This document shows, piece by piece, positions 9,796-18,933 of a stretch of 64,000 nt of DNA. The position numbers and the translations under genes are program-made. Where the stretch lies: NCBI GenBank assembly GCA_946411385.1, contig CAMKDV010000012.1, positions 37,758-101,757 of the forward strand, given 5' to 3'. The number at the start of each line of letters is the position of its first letter. Within the stretch, counting starts at the first letter, position 1. The DNA comes from an uncultured Bacteroidales bacterium. Its GTDB lineage: Bacteria > Bacteroidota > Bacteroidia > Bacteroidales > Paludibacteraceae. The notes under the pieces are model-generated. The model did not search any database. It was not told the origin of the DNA and worked only from the letters and a program-made list of their open reading frames with translations.

Positions 9796-11166
9796 TTAAT
9801 CAAAAGCCGTCAGGATGACGTACTGCCACGGCTGGAGTCTCATGTCCTGGGTTGCATGAAATTCCATAGGACTGCCATCCAAGGTCATGTAGTCGCCGAG
9901 GTAGGTTTCAGCGGTAATGTTGACGTCTTGTGCATGGCCGCTCATGTTGATGATAGCAATCACGGTATTGGTCTTTGTTGCATCGCTAACCTGTATGTCT
10001 GCCCGACGGGCAATGGCAAATACATTCTCGTTGTCCACATTCAGGCGAACCATCGGAGCTCCCAGTTCAGGCGATTGGAGCACAGGGTTCTCCTTGCGCA
10101 ATGTGTTCAGAGCTTTGTAGAACGGACGCATTCTGCAGTCTTCATCGCGGTCGATGCAGTCTTTCTCAAAGAACTGAAGACGATGGTGGTTTCCATATTC
10201 CTGACCGGTGTAGATGAGCGGCATCCCCGGGATGACGTAGGTGAAAGCTGTCATAGCGCTTACAGCACCTCCCATTCGCTCGTATTCGTCACCCGACCAT
10301 GAGTTCTCGTCGTGGTTGGAGATGAAGTTCATCCGGATGGCGTACGGTTCAACGGTGGTATCGGCTTTGGCGAAATACTCCCAGAGGTCTTCCACGGTAT
10401 TCTCGCCTTTAGCTACGCCGTTCATCAGGTGGTGAAGAGTCCAGCCGTAGTACATGTCGAAAGCGGTCTCGCATAGTTCGGGCGCTTTGTCCTCGTCCTC
10501 TGCCAGGGTGAACATGTCGGGGTGGGTGAGGCGCAGTTCAGCCATTGCATCGTTCCAGAAGTCGGTCGGAACCTCACCTGCTACGTCGCAACGGAAGCCG
10601 TCGATACCAATCTCGTCCATCCACCAGTGCATAGCTTTTTTCATCTCGGCGCGCATCTCTTCGTTCTCGTAGTTGAGTTTGGCTATGTCGGTCCAGTCGT
10701 ATTGAACCATCAGCTTGCCGTTCTCGTCGCGATAGTGCCAGCCGTCGTTTTGTGTCCATTCGTGGTCAGGAGCCGTGTGGTTGGCTACCCAGTCCAGAAT
10801 AACTTTCATGCCCAGATTGTGGGCTGTTGCCAGGAAATGCTCGAAGTCGGCACGCGAACCGAACTCGGGGTTGAAAGCGCAGTAGTCGCGAATGCTATAG
10901 TAGCTGCCCAGCGTACCTTTTCTCGTGACCTTGCCTATAGGCTGGATAGGCATAATCCAGATGATATCTACGCCCATGTCTTTCAGTTTGGGCAACTCTT
11001 CCTCAGCAGCCATGAATGTGCCTTCAGGCGTGAATTGGCGAGTATTCAACTCGTAGATGGTAGCATCGTAGGCAAACTGTGGATGTTTCGTCGTCCGTGC
11101 CTCTTCATGCTTGGTACATGACGCCAAGCATAGCAGCGCCAGTACTAAAAAGGTTAATTTTTTCAT
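9796..11166 (-). CDS. Alpha-amylase family (GH13) lipoprotein
   Basis: A 456-aa lipoprotein (lipobox LASC, cysteine 17) with a compact GH13 barrel. Seen: DWVANH at 125-130, nucleophile aspartate 194 in GFRCDVAG, acid/base glutamate 223 in LAEDEDK, and aspartate 286 in SNHDEN. All three catalytic carboxylates are present. It should cleave alpha-1,4 glucans or maltodextrins at the cell surface or in the periplasm. It forms a pair with the following larger GH13 gene (59-bp gap to that gene's stop). No SusC/SusD pair is nearby. Confidence 0.92.
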   Translation of the reverse strand: MKKLTFLVLALLCLASCTKHEEARTTKHPQFAYDATIYELNTRQFTPEGTFMAAEEELPKLKDMGVDIIWIMPIQPIGKVTRKGTLGSYYSIRDYCAFNPEFGSRADFEHFLATAHNLGMKVILDWVANHTAPDHEWTQNDGWHYRDENGKLMVQYDWTDIAKLNYENEEMRAEMKKAMHWWMDEIGIDGFRCDVAGEVPTDFWNDAMAELRLTHPDMFTLAEDEDKAPELCETAFDMYYGWTLHHLMNGVAKGENTVEDLWEYFAKADTTVEPYAIRMNFISNHDENSWSGDEYERMGGAVSAMTAFTYVIPGMPLIYTGQEYGNHHRLQFFEKDCIDRDEDCRMRPFYKALNTLRKENPVLQSPELGAPMVRLNVDNENVFAIARRADIQVSDATKTNTVIAIINMSGHAQDVNITAETYLGDYMTLDGSPMEFHATQDMRLQPWQYVILTAFD

Positions 11167-11224
11167 GGTAGTATGATTTAATGGTTAATAAAGTTAGTTA
11201 TCGGTTAATCAATTTCGTTTGCAA

Positions 11225-13246
11225 TCACTCTATCGTATATGTCATGTTTTTTCTGTCGATGCTTACCGTGACGGTCTCACCCATATAGGTTCTCTTGTAT
11301 GTCCAAGTGTCGGGCGTAATGCTAACGGTCTGCATATCGCCGTAGAGCAGCGGCATACTTGTGCGGCGCATCTTGATGAGGGCTTGTACGTCCTTGAGCA
11401 TTTGTTGCTCTTGCTCGTCCAATCCGCTGAAACGCATCATCTTGCGGTTGTCAGGATCGTTGGCTCCAACCTCGCCGTACTCATCGCCTTGATAGATGCA
11501 GGGCACACCCGGGATGGTGAAGTTGATTACCTCTTGTAGCATCGCTTTCTTGTACGCTATGGAGGCGTCACCTATACCCACTTCGCGTGTCCAGCCGGCT
11601 TCTTTGCCGTTGCCCTCGCTCGAAAGGATAGCACCGCCGCAGAGAGATGCAATACGTACCTGATCATGGTTGCCGGAGATGTTGCCCATCGTGTGGTGTG
11701 CGCCGTAAGCGGCCATCGATTGCGTAACAATACTCTCCAGATCTTCCATTCCTTTCACGCCTTCGATCACCGACTCGCGAATGCCGTAATACTCGTTGAA
11801 GTCGAATTGTGCGTTCAGCATGCCGGTCTTCACGTAGCTGCCAATCAGTTCGGGCGAACCGTAGGTCTCACCAATCATCCACACATGACGGTCGGGAAAA
11901 CGGGTGGCAATCTTGTGCCCGAGCAAACGCCAGTAGGCTTCAGGGATATGTTTGCACGCATCGTGACGGAAGCCGTCGAACGGGAAATTAGCCATCCAGA
12001 ACAGGGCTGTGTCGGTCATGGCTTCACATATCTCGGGGCGCTCCAAATCCAGAGAAGGAATATGTACATCAAACCAAGTAGTCAGTCGTGCTTCGTCCCA
12101 CAATTCGAAGTTGCGTCTGCCATCGGGTAGAATAGAGTCTGTTATCCAGTCGGGATGCTCCTGAATGACGGGCGAGAGGATGTGCAGGTGGTTAGCTACA
12201 TAGTCCAGTACCACATGCATCTTGTGCTCATGAGCTGCATCGAGCATCGTGGTTAACTCTTCGGGCGTACCGAAGCGGTGGTCTACCACGTTGTTGTAGA
12301 TTGGCCAGTAGCCGTGATAGCCGGAGAACTTTGTGAACTTCTTGCTCGGATCATATTTATTGCCGTGCACAAACGGATAGCGTCCCCATGCATCTTCGGG
12401 GTTCTGCGTGATAGGCGACACCCAGATGGTAGTGATGCCCAGTTCGTCAAAGAAGCCGTCGTTGATCTTCTTGGTTATACCGGCGAGGTCGCCGCCCATA
12501 TAATCCACTATCGGCAATACGTCCGGATCGTTCAGCGGAGCATCGTTGGCGGTATTGCCGTTGTAGAAGCGGTCTACCATCAGCGAGTACAGTACTTGCG
12601 TTTGGTCATCATTCACGGTCAGAAGGTTGGCATCCATGACGGGCTTGCCGTCTTGCAGAGGAATGAGGATATCGTTGTAGCGGCGAGGATAGTCGCAGCT
12701 GTTTGCCTTATCGGCAGCATAGATGCGGATGAACGAGCGGCCTTTCTTGGCTTTAGGCAATTGCAGCACGGCTTCACCGTCATCTTTGAGAACGATGGCA
12801 TCGGCATCTATCTCGCGGTTGTCCAGATAAGCGATGATACACATGTCTTTATCAGCGGTAAAGCGGATGCCCGTTTCGTCGTAGCCCAGCGTGGTCATGC
12901 CGGTAGCAAATGGCAGGTTAGGCAGAATAGGTATGTCGTATTGCGCGCTACTGTCTACATAAACGGTAAGGGTCGATAGCGTGTTATCGCCTTGCAGGTC
13001 AAACTCCAGTGTGGTGTAGTTCGAAGCGTGGTAGTTCAGATTAGTCTCAATCGTCAGCTGTTCATCGCCGGTCAAGGCCGGCAGGTAATCCGTAAGGAAA
13101 ACATGCATCGTGCCGCCGGTGTAATAGATTGGCATGATAGGATTGACAACAGGTTGGCCTGCTTGAGCAGCCTTGCTTTTCGGACTACAGCCCGACAATA
13201 GCAACAGACTGCTTGCGAGCAATACAAGAAGTGTAGATTTTTTCAT
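11225..13246 (-). CDS. GH13 neopullulanase/cyclomaltodextrinase-like lipoprotein
   Basis: 673 aa from the ATG at 13246. An upstream in-frame ATG at 13288 is rejected because the lipoprotein signal (LLLLSGC, cysteine 20) begins at 13246. The N-terminal beta-sandwich (about 30-200), as in SusA-type neopullulanases, precedes the catalytic barrel. Seen: DYVANH near 348, nucleophile aspartate 429 in GFRHDACKH, acid glutamate 460 in IGETYG, and aspartate 528 in GNHDQ. The role is glycogen, starch or pullulan breakdown together with the smaller GH13 downstream. A clear promoter precedes it. Confidence 0.92.
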   Translation of the reverse strand: MKKSTLLVLLASSLLLLSGCSPKSKAAQAGQPVVNPIMPIYYTGGTMHVFLTDYLPALTGDEQLTIETNLNYHASNYTTLEFDLQGDNTLSTLTVYVDSSAQYDIPILPNLPFATGMTTLGYDETGIRFTADKDMCIIAYLDNREIDADAIVLKDDGEAVLQLPKAKKGRSFIRIYAADKANSCDYPRRYNDILIPLQDGKPVMDANLLTVNDDQTQVLYSLMVDRFYNGNTANDAPLNDPDVLPIVDYMGGDLAGITKKINDGFFDELGITTIWVSPITQNPEDAWGRYPFVHGNKYDPSKKFTKFSGYHGYWPIYNNVVDHRFGTPEELTTMLDAAHEHKMHVVLDYVANHLHILSPVIQEHPDWITDSILPDGRRNFELWDEARLTTWFDVHIPSLDLERPEICEAMTDTALFWMANFPFDGFRHDACKHIPEAYWRLLGHKIATRFPDRHVWMIGETYGSPELIGSYVKTGMLNAQFDFNEYYGIRESVIEGVKGMEDLESIVTQSMAAYGAHHTMGNISGNHDQVRIASLCGGAILSSEGNGKEAGWTREVGIGDASIAYKKAMLQEVINFTIPGVPCIYQGDEYGEVGANDPDNRKMMRFSGLDEQEQQMLKDVQALIKMRRTSMPLLYGDMQTVSITPDTWTYKRTYMGETVTVSIDRKNMTYTIE

Positions 13247-13298
13247 GGTTAGTATCGTTTGTGGCATCCCAAAACAGGGGAATGCCATTTTTCCGATA

Positions 13299-13306
13299 CA
13301 AAGTTA
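13299..13306 (-). promoter_or_regulatory. Promoter -7 box for the GH13 pair (TAACTTTG)
   Basis: Reverse-strand TAACTTTG with a TTG-containing box about 18-19 bp upstream. It lies about 55 bp ahead of the chosen GH13 start and supports the downstream ATG at 13246. Confidence 0.7.
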
Positions 13307-13392
13307 CAAAAAAAATCGCAATTTTGCAAGAGTAAGTGTTATTTTTCTTGCAAAATGTGCGATTTTTCTTAATTTTGTACCAAAAATGCGGT

Positions 13393-13737
13393 TTATTGCA
13401 GTGTGCTGGCGCCTGTTTGCGCATCTGTATCTATCTGTGATTCGTCGGATGCAGTGGTCTGCTCGTGAACTTTTGCCGGTTTGTTGATTTTGGCGAAAGC
13501 TTCCAGCAGAGTAGGCAGGTCAGTCTTTGTAGGGTCGAAAGTTACGGTTACGGTCTTGGTCTCAAGGTCGCATATCAGATCTTTCACGCCTTTCTCAAAG
13601 GCGATGTTCTTTTCGATCTTGTTGACGCATCCTTGGCAGTGGATATCCACATCCAGAACGACGGTCTGTCTTTCGGCTTTTGCCCACAAGCTGAGACTTA
13701 TCAGCGCGATGACGGCTATGGAAAGTATTCGTTTCAT
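13393..13737 (-). CDS. Exported heavy-metal-associated (HMA) domain protein
   Basis: A 114-aa protein with an N-terminal signal peptide (about 1-20) and a single HMA fold. Its metal site CQGC (cysteines 34 and 37) precedes the first helix, as in MerP and CopZ-like domains. The CxGC spacing fits the CxxC metal-binding class. A disordered acidic tail follows residue 90. Such exported HMA proteins bind copper, mercury or similar ions. No metal-efflux ATPase is adjacent. The gene starts 1 bp after the esterase gene ends, so they are probably co-transcribed. Confidence 0.8.
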   Translation of the reverse strand: MKRILSIAVIALISLSLWAKAERQTVVLDVDIHCQGCVNKIEKNIAFEKGVKDLICDLETKTVTVTFDPTKTDLPTLLEAFAKINKPAKVHEQTTASDESQIDTDAQTGASTLQ

Positions 13738-13738
13738 A

Positions 13739-14830
13739 TTACTTGACAGGTGTATCGGTTATTTCCCAGCCCGTGAGTGTGCTCACGTAAGGGATGAGCG
13801 TATAAGCAATCTTCTGATGTCCGAGATAGTTGGGATGCCAGCTGGCGCCCATGTTCTCGTCGGTATTGAGGTGAACGCCTTCGAATACGCCGGTAGCGTA
13901 TACGTTGCTCATGCCGCAGTCGTGCGCCGCTGCGCGTACGTACTCAAACATCTGTTCGCTGCATTTGGATGCCACGCACAGGATAGGATGGTTCTCGCCA
14001 TAGTTGGCTTTGATGCTCTTGAGCAGACGGATGTAGTGCGCCACAAAATCCTCTCTGTGAGGCAGCAGACGCGTCGAGAAATCGTTCGTGCCGAGGTAGA
14101 TTATTGTCAGTTGCGGCTTGAACGGATGTTCGGCTGCCACCCAGGTGCTGTCCCTCGAGGTATCGAAAGTCTGCGTGTAGCGGTCGGGCATGTACCAGCC
14201 CGGCACTTTGGTAGCATAGTTGCGGCAAATACCCATTCCCGAGTGGCTGATGGTCCAGTAGTCTGCGCCGAAATAACGGGCAATGATGGCTGCGTAGGTC
14301 TTGGCGGGATTCTCCGTTTCGATGGTGAACGGATCGCTCTTCACGCTGTTCTCCGAGCCGTAGCCGCAGGTATAGCTGTCGCCTACAAACTCTATCTGCC
14401 GCTCTGTGAGTGCTGCAGCCTGCTGTAGTTCGCCGTTCAGTTCGAAACTATGGAACGTGGTTATACCGTGCTCACCTTCCACGCGGCGTTGCACCATCAG
14501 CGTGTGTGTGCGTTTGTCGGCTTTCTTGGTCTCGTACAGTGTGATGAGCGTGTCGCGCGATTCTACTCGGAACACTCTGTCAGGGTCGGCGCTGTAAGGG
14601 CGGTCGATCCACACGCTGAACAGAATAGGTTTCGCCGATGATACGCGTACGGCTACCTTATTACCTGTGAACGCGATGCGCGCGTACGTAGCACTGTAGT
14701 CGAAGCTCACCCGGTGGTCACTCACCATCGTACGGCCTACGTACACAATCCGGCTGTCGTCAGCTGCAAACTCTTTGGCTTGAACGCATAATGCGCATAA
14801 CACGCAAAAAACGACAAAAAATCTTTTCAT
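13739..14830 (-). CDS. Secreted SGNH esterase, CE2-like (acetyl xylan/glucomannan)
   Basis: 363 aa: signal peptide (about 1-18), an N-terminal beta-sandwich (25-130), then an SGNH hydrolase domain. Seen: nucleophile serine 152 in GDSYTCGYG, oxyanion asparagine in GTND (near 247) and the catalytic histidine in SWHPNYLGH. The usual DxxH aspartate is not present at its expected place, which matches the Ser-His dyad described for carbohydrate esterase family 2. Likely role: removal of acetyl groups from hemicellulose oligosaccharides. Together with the GH13 and GH9 genes it points to plant polysaccharide use. Confidence 0.82.
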   Translation of the reverse strand: MKRFFVVFCVLCALCVQAKEFAADDSRIVYVGRTMVSDHRVSFDYSATYARIAFTGNKVAVRVSSAKPILFSVWIDRPYSADPDRVFRVESRDTLITLYETKKADKRTHTLMVQRRVEGEHGITTFHSFELNGELQQAAALTERQIEFVGDSYTCGYGSENSVKSDPFTIETENPAKTYAAIIARYFGADYWTISHSGMGICRNYATKVPGWYMPDRYTQTFDTSRDSTWVAAEHPFKPQLTIIYLGTNDFSTRLLPHREDFVAHYIRLLKSIKANYGENHPILCVASKCSEQMFEYVRAAAHDCGMSNVYATGVFEGVHLNTDENMGASWHPNYLGHQKIAYTLIPYVSTLTGWEITDTPVK

Positions 14831-14949
14831 GATAATTACTTACTGATTTCTGGATTTTCTTGAGGCAGTTTGGTTTTTCCGGTGAGGGAGTTATGTGGGA
14901 CATAATGACCGAACCGAAAAGCCAAAGAGCCCAAGAAAAACCGGAAAGC

Positions 14950-16122
14950 CTATTCAAATGCGCCCATTTGGAGCATAGAAACTTCCCGTTCGGTCAGGAA
15001 GCGATATTTTCCACGAGGCACGTTCTTTTTCGTCAATCCGGCGAAGCTGACGCGGTCGAGAACGGTCACTTTGTAGCCCACTTTCTCGAAGATGCGGCGT
15101 ACCACGCGGTTCTGACCGGAGTGTATCTCCAGACCGATACGTTTGCGGTCGGTGCCCGTGAACTCGAGTGCGTCGGGAACGATCTTCTCGTCATCCAACA
15201 TGATACCTGCGCGGATGATAGCCTCGTCCTCTTCGGTCAGTTCGTGGTCGAGTGTCACGGCGTACACTTTCTTTTTCCCGAACTTCGGGTGCGTCAGTTT
15301 GGCTGCCAGATCGCCATCGTTGGTGAGCAGCAATACGCCTGTCGTGTTCCGGTCCAGACGACCTACGGGATAGATGCGCTCCGAGCAAGCGTTCTTGACG
15401 ATATCCAGTACGGTGCGGCGCTCTTCGGGATCGTCGGTAGTGGTCACGCAGTTCTTGGGCTTGTTGAGTAGGATATATACTTTGCGCTCGCGGCGTACGG
15501 GCTGATGGTGGAACATCACTTTGTCCGTCGGCAGCACTTTTGCTCCGAGACTGTCCACTACTACGCCGTTCACCGTTACCACACCTGCCTGGATGAAGTC
15601 ATCAGCCTCACGACGCGAGCAGAAGCCTGCGTTGGCGAGGTACTTATTCAAGCGGATAGGCTTCGTGGGATCTTCGTAGCGCTGCTTGTATTCGATTCGT
15701 TTGCGCTGGCTGTACACAGCGCTGTTGTGCTGCACACGCTGTTGTGTCTGCACGCGCGGATGACGCTGTGCAGGTTGTGCGCTGCGGCTGTAACCCTCGC
15801 CATGGCTGCGCCCTTCATTGCGGGTGTTGTAGCCGTCGGTGTGGATGTTATATCCGTCGCTATGGCCGTAACCCTCGGTACGTGTATTGTATCCGTCGCT
15901 GCGTCCGTAACGCTGCGGCTGACGCTGTTCATTGGCGCGGAAACGAGGACGCGGAGCATCCTGACTGCTCTCATTGCGGGAGTAGGGTGAAGCAAGAGCC
16001 TCATGACGAACTATGCGTGTGCGAGGGCGCGGAGCGCGTGCATGATCGCTATTGTATTCCCCCGGATTCGCATCTGAGCGGAATGGTGGTCTGCGATCGG
16101 TAGACCGGTTGTTGTCGTACAT
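14950..16122 (-). CDS. RsuA/RluB-family 23S rRNA pseudouridine synthase with repetitive N-terminal extension
   Basis: 390 aa. The C-terminal 240 residues are a standard S4 domain (RLNKYLANAGFCSRREAD near 151-168) plus catalytic domain with the active-site aspartate in GRLDRNTTG near residue 256. The first 150 residues are low-complexity and rich in Arg, Tyr, Gly and Asn, with degenerate DGYNTRTEGYG units at about 75-115. Long disordered extensions are common in Bacteroidota homologs and may bind RNA. The likely target is U2605-type in helix 93, but RluB, RluE and RluF cannot be separated here. Confidence 0.88.
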   Translation of the reverse strand: MYDNNRSTDRRPPFRSDANPGEYNSDHARAPRPRTRIVRHEALASPYSRNESSQDAPRPRFRANEQRQPQRYGRSDGYNTRTEGYGHSDGYNIHTDGYNTRNEGRSHGEGYSRSAQPAQRHPRVQTQQRVQHNSAVYSQRKRIEYKQRYEDPTKPIRLNKYLANAGFCSRREADDFIQAGVVTVNGVVVDSLGAKVLPTDKVMFHHQPVRRERKVYILLNKPKNCVTTTDDPEERRTVLDIVKNACSERIYPVGRLDRNTTGVLLLTNDGDLAAKLTHPKFGKKKVYAVTLDHELTEEDEAIIRAGIMLDDEKIVPDALEFTGTDRKRIGLEIHSGQNRVVRRIFEKVGYKVTVLDRVSFAGLTKKNVPRGKYRFLTEREVSMLQMGAFE

Positions 16123-16203
16123 AATTGTTAGGTATTTTGTGTCAGTACTGTCTTTGCTGAATAGTTTTTCAGTTTAGGTAATGGTAATAGCGGGGGCAAA
16201 ATG

Positions 16204-16237
16204 CGGGCTCTAAACAAAAATGCTTGAATAGAGCCCG
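16204..16237 (-). terminator. Hairpin downstream of rpmF, probable terminator
   Basis: A perfect 9-bp stem CGGGCTCTA/TAGAGCCCG with a 16-nt loop, 17 bp past the rpmF stop. The T run after the stem on the minus strand is short (ATTTTG), so termination strength is uncertain. Confidence 0.55.
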
Positions 16238-16254
16238 TATATTGCATCGTCAGG

Positions 16255-16440
16255 TTACGCCTCGGCAGCTTGCTCAACTGCCAGCTTGCCGCGATAATAG
16301 CCGCAGCTGGGGCATACAGTGTGGTAGATGTAGTGAGCGCCGCAGTTCGGGCAAACTGCCAGAGTCGGCATTTTCGCTACGTCATGAGTACGCCTCTTGG
16401 CTTGACGGGTGTGCGATTGTCTACGTTTAGGATGTGCCAT
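16255..16440 (-). CDS. rpmF: 50S ribosomal protein L32
   Basis: 61 aa, very basic N-terminus starting MAHPKRRQSHTRQAKRR, and a zinc ribbon formed by CPNC and CPSC. It sits just downstream of the YceD/DUF177 gene, the order commonly seen in bacteria. It is a structural protein of the large subunit. Confidence 0.97.
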   Translation of the reverse strand: MAHPKRRQSHTRQAKRRTHDVAKMPTLAVCPNCGAHYIYHTVCPSCGYYRGKLAVEQAAEA

Positions 16441-16520
16441 AATTATTTACAATTTAATCTGTTACAATTTGTTTTTGTTTTCTTTTTCTTTTGTCTTTGA
16501 GCGCAGTGCTCTTTCGACTA

Positions 16521-17018
16521 TTATAACATTTCGGGCTCTTCGACGGTGCTACAGAGGTGAGTTTGGAGAAGCTTTTGCATGTCAGACATGCACTCACCGT
16601 CAGGGTGACTATGCACCAGCGGAAGATGTGTTGTTATCATTTCATATGTGAGCCATCTAAGGTCGATCGTATCTGTTGCTTCCGTTTCGTCGGAATCTTC
16701 GGGCAGAATGTCGTCCTCAACATCTATGGCATAATCCATATCCCCGAGACACCGGTCGCAAATCAGGTTGACCGTTCCCGCAGCCTTGATATGCAGGTCA
16801 TAGTCATTCAGTCGCAGCCGCAGAACAGCCTCGGCGCTTATGTCTCCTCCGGTAATCTCGCTTTTCTCTATTGCGCGGAAGTAAGCGCTATCCAGCGTGA
16901 ACAGAAAACGATGCGTACCTTGCTCCAATTCTGCAAGATGCAACATGTATGTCTGTTCGTTTTGTTCCATTTGTTCTGCTCTCGGCTCCATCCTGAATGA
17001 TGATGGCTGACCGCTCAT
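16521..17018 (-). CDS. YceD/DUF177 family protein
   Basis: 165 aa. The conserved CDRC pair near residue 90 and the C-terminal HPDGEC near 141 match the DUF177 family, required in E. coli and plants for normal 23S rRNA accumulation. Gene order yceD-rpmF supports the call. The central acidic run (VEDDILPEDSDETEATD) is normal for the family. A TAACTTTG promoter at 17041-17048 fits the ATG at 17018; internal methionines at residues 10 and 17 are possible alternatives. Confidence 0.85.
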   Translation of the reverse strand: MSGQPSSFRMEPRAEQMEQNEQTYMLHLAELEQGTHRFLFTLDSAYFRAIEKSEITGGDISAEAVLRLRLNDYDLHIKAAGTVNLICDRCLGDMDYAIDVEDDILPEDSDETEATDTIDLRWLTYEMITTHLPLVHSHPDGECMSDMQKLLQTHLCSTVEEPEML

Positions 17019-17040
17019 CGTTTTTAGGCGAAAGCAAATG

Positions 17041-17048
17041 CAAAGTTA
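17041..17048 (-). promoter_or_regulatory. Promoter -7 box for yceD-rpmF (TAACTTTG)
   Basis: Reverse-strand TAACTTTG 22 bp before the yceD ATG; an upstream T-rich box is less clear. Confidence 0.6.
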
Positions 17049-17221
17049 CGATTTTTTTCCCGACTTCACAAATATTCCTTTGGAATAATCTCACATTTCT
17101 CCCCTAAAATATTCGAAATGCAAAGCAGTGTTGTCAACCAAGCACTTGAGTTACAGATTGCGTTGCATGCAGATGTGCTGAATGTCCGCTTCGAGGAACA
17201 TGTTTTGGGCTTGAAAAGGTC

Positions 17222-17881
17222 TTAGCGGAAAGGTGGGTGGTCGCGGCAGCGGGGACAGGCGAGACAGTCGTGGGCTTTGCCGCCGAAGAGGAACGAGAGT
17301 TTGATGCCGGAGAGAAGACGGTTGTCCGGGAAACCGTAGTCAACGAACAGGGCGACACGAATCTTGGGCTTGGTGTAGCGGAACTGCTGCAAGTTCCAGT
17401 TCAGGCCGATCTCGGCACCGGCAAGCACATCAAAACGAAGCCGGTCATCTTCGGGCAACTGGCCCGTAGGGAAAGTATTGGCATTGAAATCTGCGCTACT
17501 TGGCTGTTGCTCGGTTGTGAACACATTCGCGTTGAACTTGGCACCCGTAAGAAAATACAGATGACCGAACTCTCCGCCAAACAGCAGCGGAGCTTGCAGA
17601 TAAACGCAAGTACACGAGTTGGGCTGTTGGTTAAGACGCTCTTGCGCAGCGTGGGCATAAGCACCTGTTTGCAGAATAAAATGGTTGAAATTCAGTTCGT
17701 AGCCGACGCCCAAGCCTCCGCCTGCACCTATCTGAGTGCCTGTTTGCTGGTCCGTGGGAAACACGAACGACGCGCTGCCTTCATTCCATAGAACGAAGTA
17801 GTGTTCAGCCTCTTGCGCCTGAACGGTGCAGGCAAACCAAACGGAGAGAGCCCACAATACTATATGTAGCAGATGTTTCAA
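17222..17881 (-). CDS. Putative outer-membrane beta-barrel protein, Cys-rich C-terminus
   Basis: 219 aa, signal peptide (about 1-22, ending VQAQ), then alternating aromatic/hydrophobic strands with glycine turns (GAGGGLGVGYELNF near 50) typical of small 8- to 10-stranded barrels related to the PorT/OmpW-like group. It is unusual in ending with DCLACPRCRDHPPFR, a Cys/His cluster after the last predicted strand, instead of a terminal aromatic residue. No named family is assigned. It lies about 65 bp after era on the same strand. Confidence 0.6.
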   Translation of the reverse strand: MKHLLHIVLWALSVWFACTVQAQEAEHYFVLWNEGSASFVFPTDQQTGTQIGAGGGLGVGYELNFNHFILQTGAYAHAAQERLNQQPNSCTCVYLQAPLLFGGEFGHLYFLTGAKFNANVFTTEQQPSSADFNANTFPTGQLPEDDRLRFDVLAGAEIGLNWNLQQFRYTKPKIRVALFVDYGFPDNRLLSGIKLSFLFGGKAHDCLACPRCRDHPPFR

Positions 17882-17945
17882 CTACGGTCGGTTGCATTTC
17901 TTAGCGAATCTCGTCGGGACAGATAGCACGCAGCGTGCCGGTGAG

Positions 17946-18875
17946 TTAGGTCAGGTCGTAGCCGTAATGGCGCAGCCGTGACTGACTGCTTCGCCAGTCG
18001 CGATCGACCTTGACGAAGAGTTCGAGGAAGACGGGTTTCTCAAAGAAAGCCTCTATATCTTTGCGCGCCAACATGCCCACCTTCTTTAGCGCAGCGCCTT
18101 TGTGGCCGATGATGATGCCTTTCTGGCTCTCGCGCTCTACGTAGATGGTTGCTTGAATGTGCAAGCGGCTGTTGGCTGTTGGCCGTTGGCCGTTGGCTGT
18201 TGGTACCTCTTTGAACGATTCGACCTCGACCTCTGTGGAGTAGGGAATCTCTTTGTCGTAGCACAGGAGGATCTTCTCGCGGATGATCTCGTTGACAAAG
18301 AAGCGCGACGACTTGTCGGTCAGCTGGTCTTTGGGGAAGAACGGCGGACATTCGGGTAGGGCATCCTTGATGGCGGCAAACAGCTGATCGATGCCGAAAC
18401 GCTCTTTGGCTGACAGCGGGAAGATGGTGGCTTCCGGCAGCTCTTTCTGCCAGTAGGCTACCAGGTTCTCCAGCGTTTCGGGCGTGGTGAGGTCGATCTT
18501 GTTGATGAGCAGAAAAACTTTCGTCTGTTGCTTGGGCGAGGCAGCGATAAGTTTTACTTTCTGTAGGAACTCGGCATTCTTGTCGGGAGTGTCTTGCACG
18601 TCGGTGACGTAGAGCAGCACATCGGCATCCACCAGTGCGCCACGGCTGAACTCCAACATCTGCTCCTGAAGTTTATAGTTGGGCTTGAGCACACCCGGGG
18701 TGTCGGAGTACACAATCTGAAAATCTTCGCCATTGACTATTCCCATGATGCGATGGCGCGTTGTCTGCGCTTTCGATGTGATGATCGAAAGCCGTTCGCC
18801 CACCAGCGCATTCATTAGCGTGGACTTACCTACATTCGGGTTACCTACAATATTTACAAATCCGCTCCTATGCAT
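17946..18875 (-). CDS. era: GTPase Era
   Basis: 309-aa ribosome-assembly GTPase that binds the 3' end of 16S rRNA. Seen: G1 GNPNVGKS (10-17), G3 DTPG, G4 NKID, and a C-terminal KH domain with IIIGHKGAALKKVG. Between the G and KH domains there is an in-frame insert VPTANGQRPTANSRLHIQ whose DNA (18166-18204) is a GGCTGTTGGCCGTTGGC word repeat, the same family found inside valS. The insert lies near the interdomain/KH start. Start and length are otherwise normal. Confidence 0.96.
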   Translation of the reverse strand: MHRSGFVNIVGNPNVGKSTLMNALVGERLSIITSKAQTTRHRIMGIVNGEDFQIVYSDTPGVLKPNYKLQEQMLEFSRGALVDADVLLYVTDVQDTPDKNAEFLQKVKLIAASPKQQTKVFLLINKIDLTTPETLENLVAYWQKELPEATIFPLSAKERFGIDQLFAAIKDALPECPPFFPKDQLTDKSSRFFVNEIIREKILLCYDKEIPYSTEVEVESFKEVPTANGQRPTANSRLHIQATIYVERESQKGIIIGHKGAALKKVGMLARKDIEAFFEKPVFLELFVKVDRDWRSSQSRLRHYGYDLT

Positions 18876-18933
18876 TGTTCGTTACTGTTATATCCGCCAA
18901 CGATGGCGGATGCTGTTATATCGTGGATGGCTG

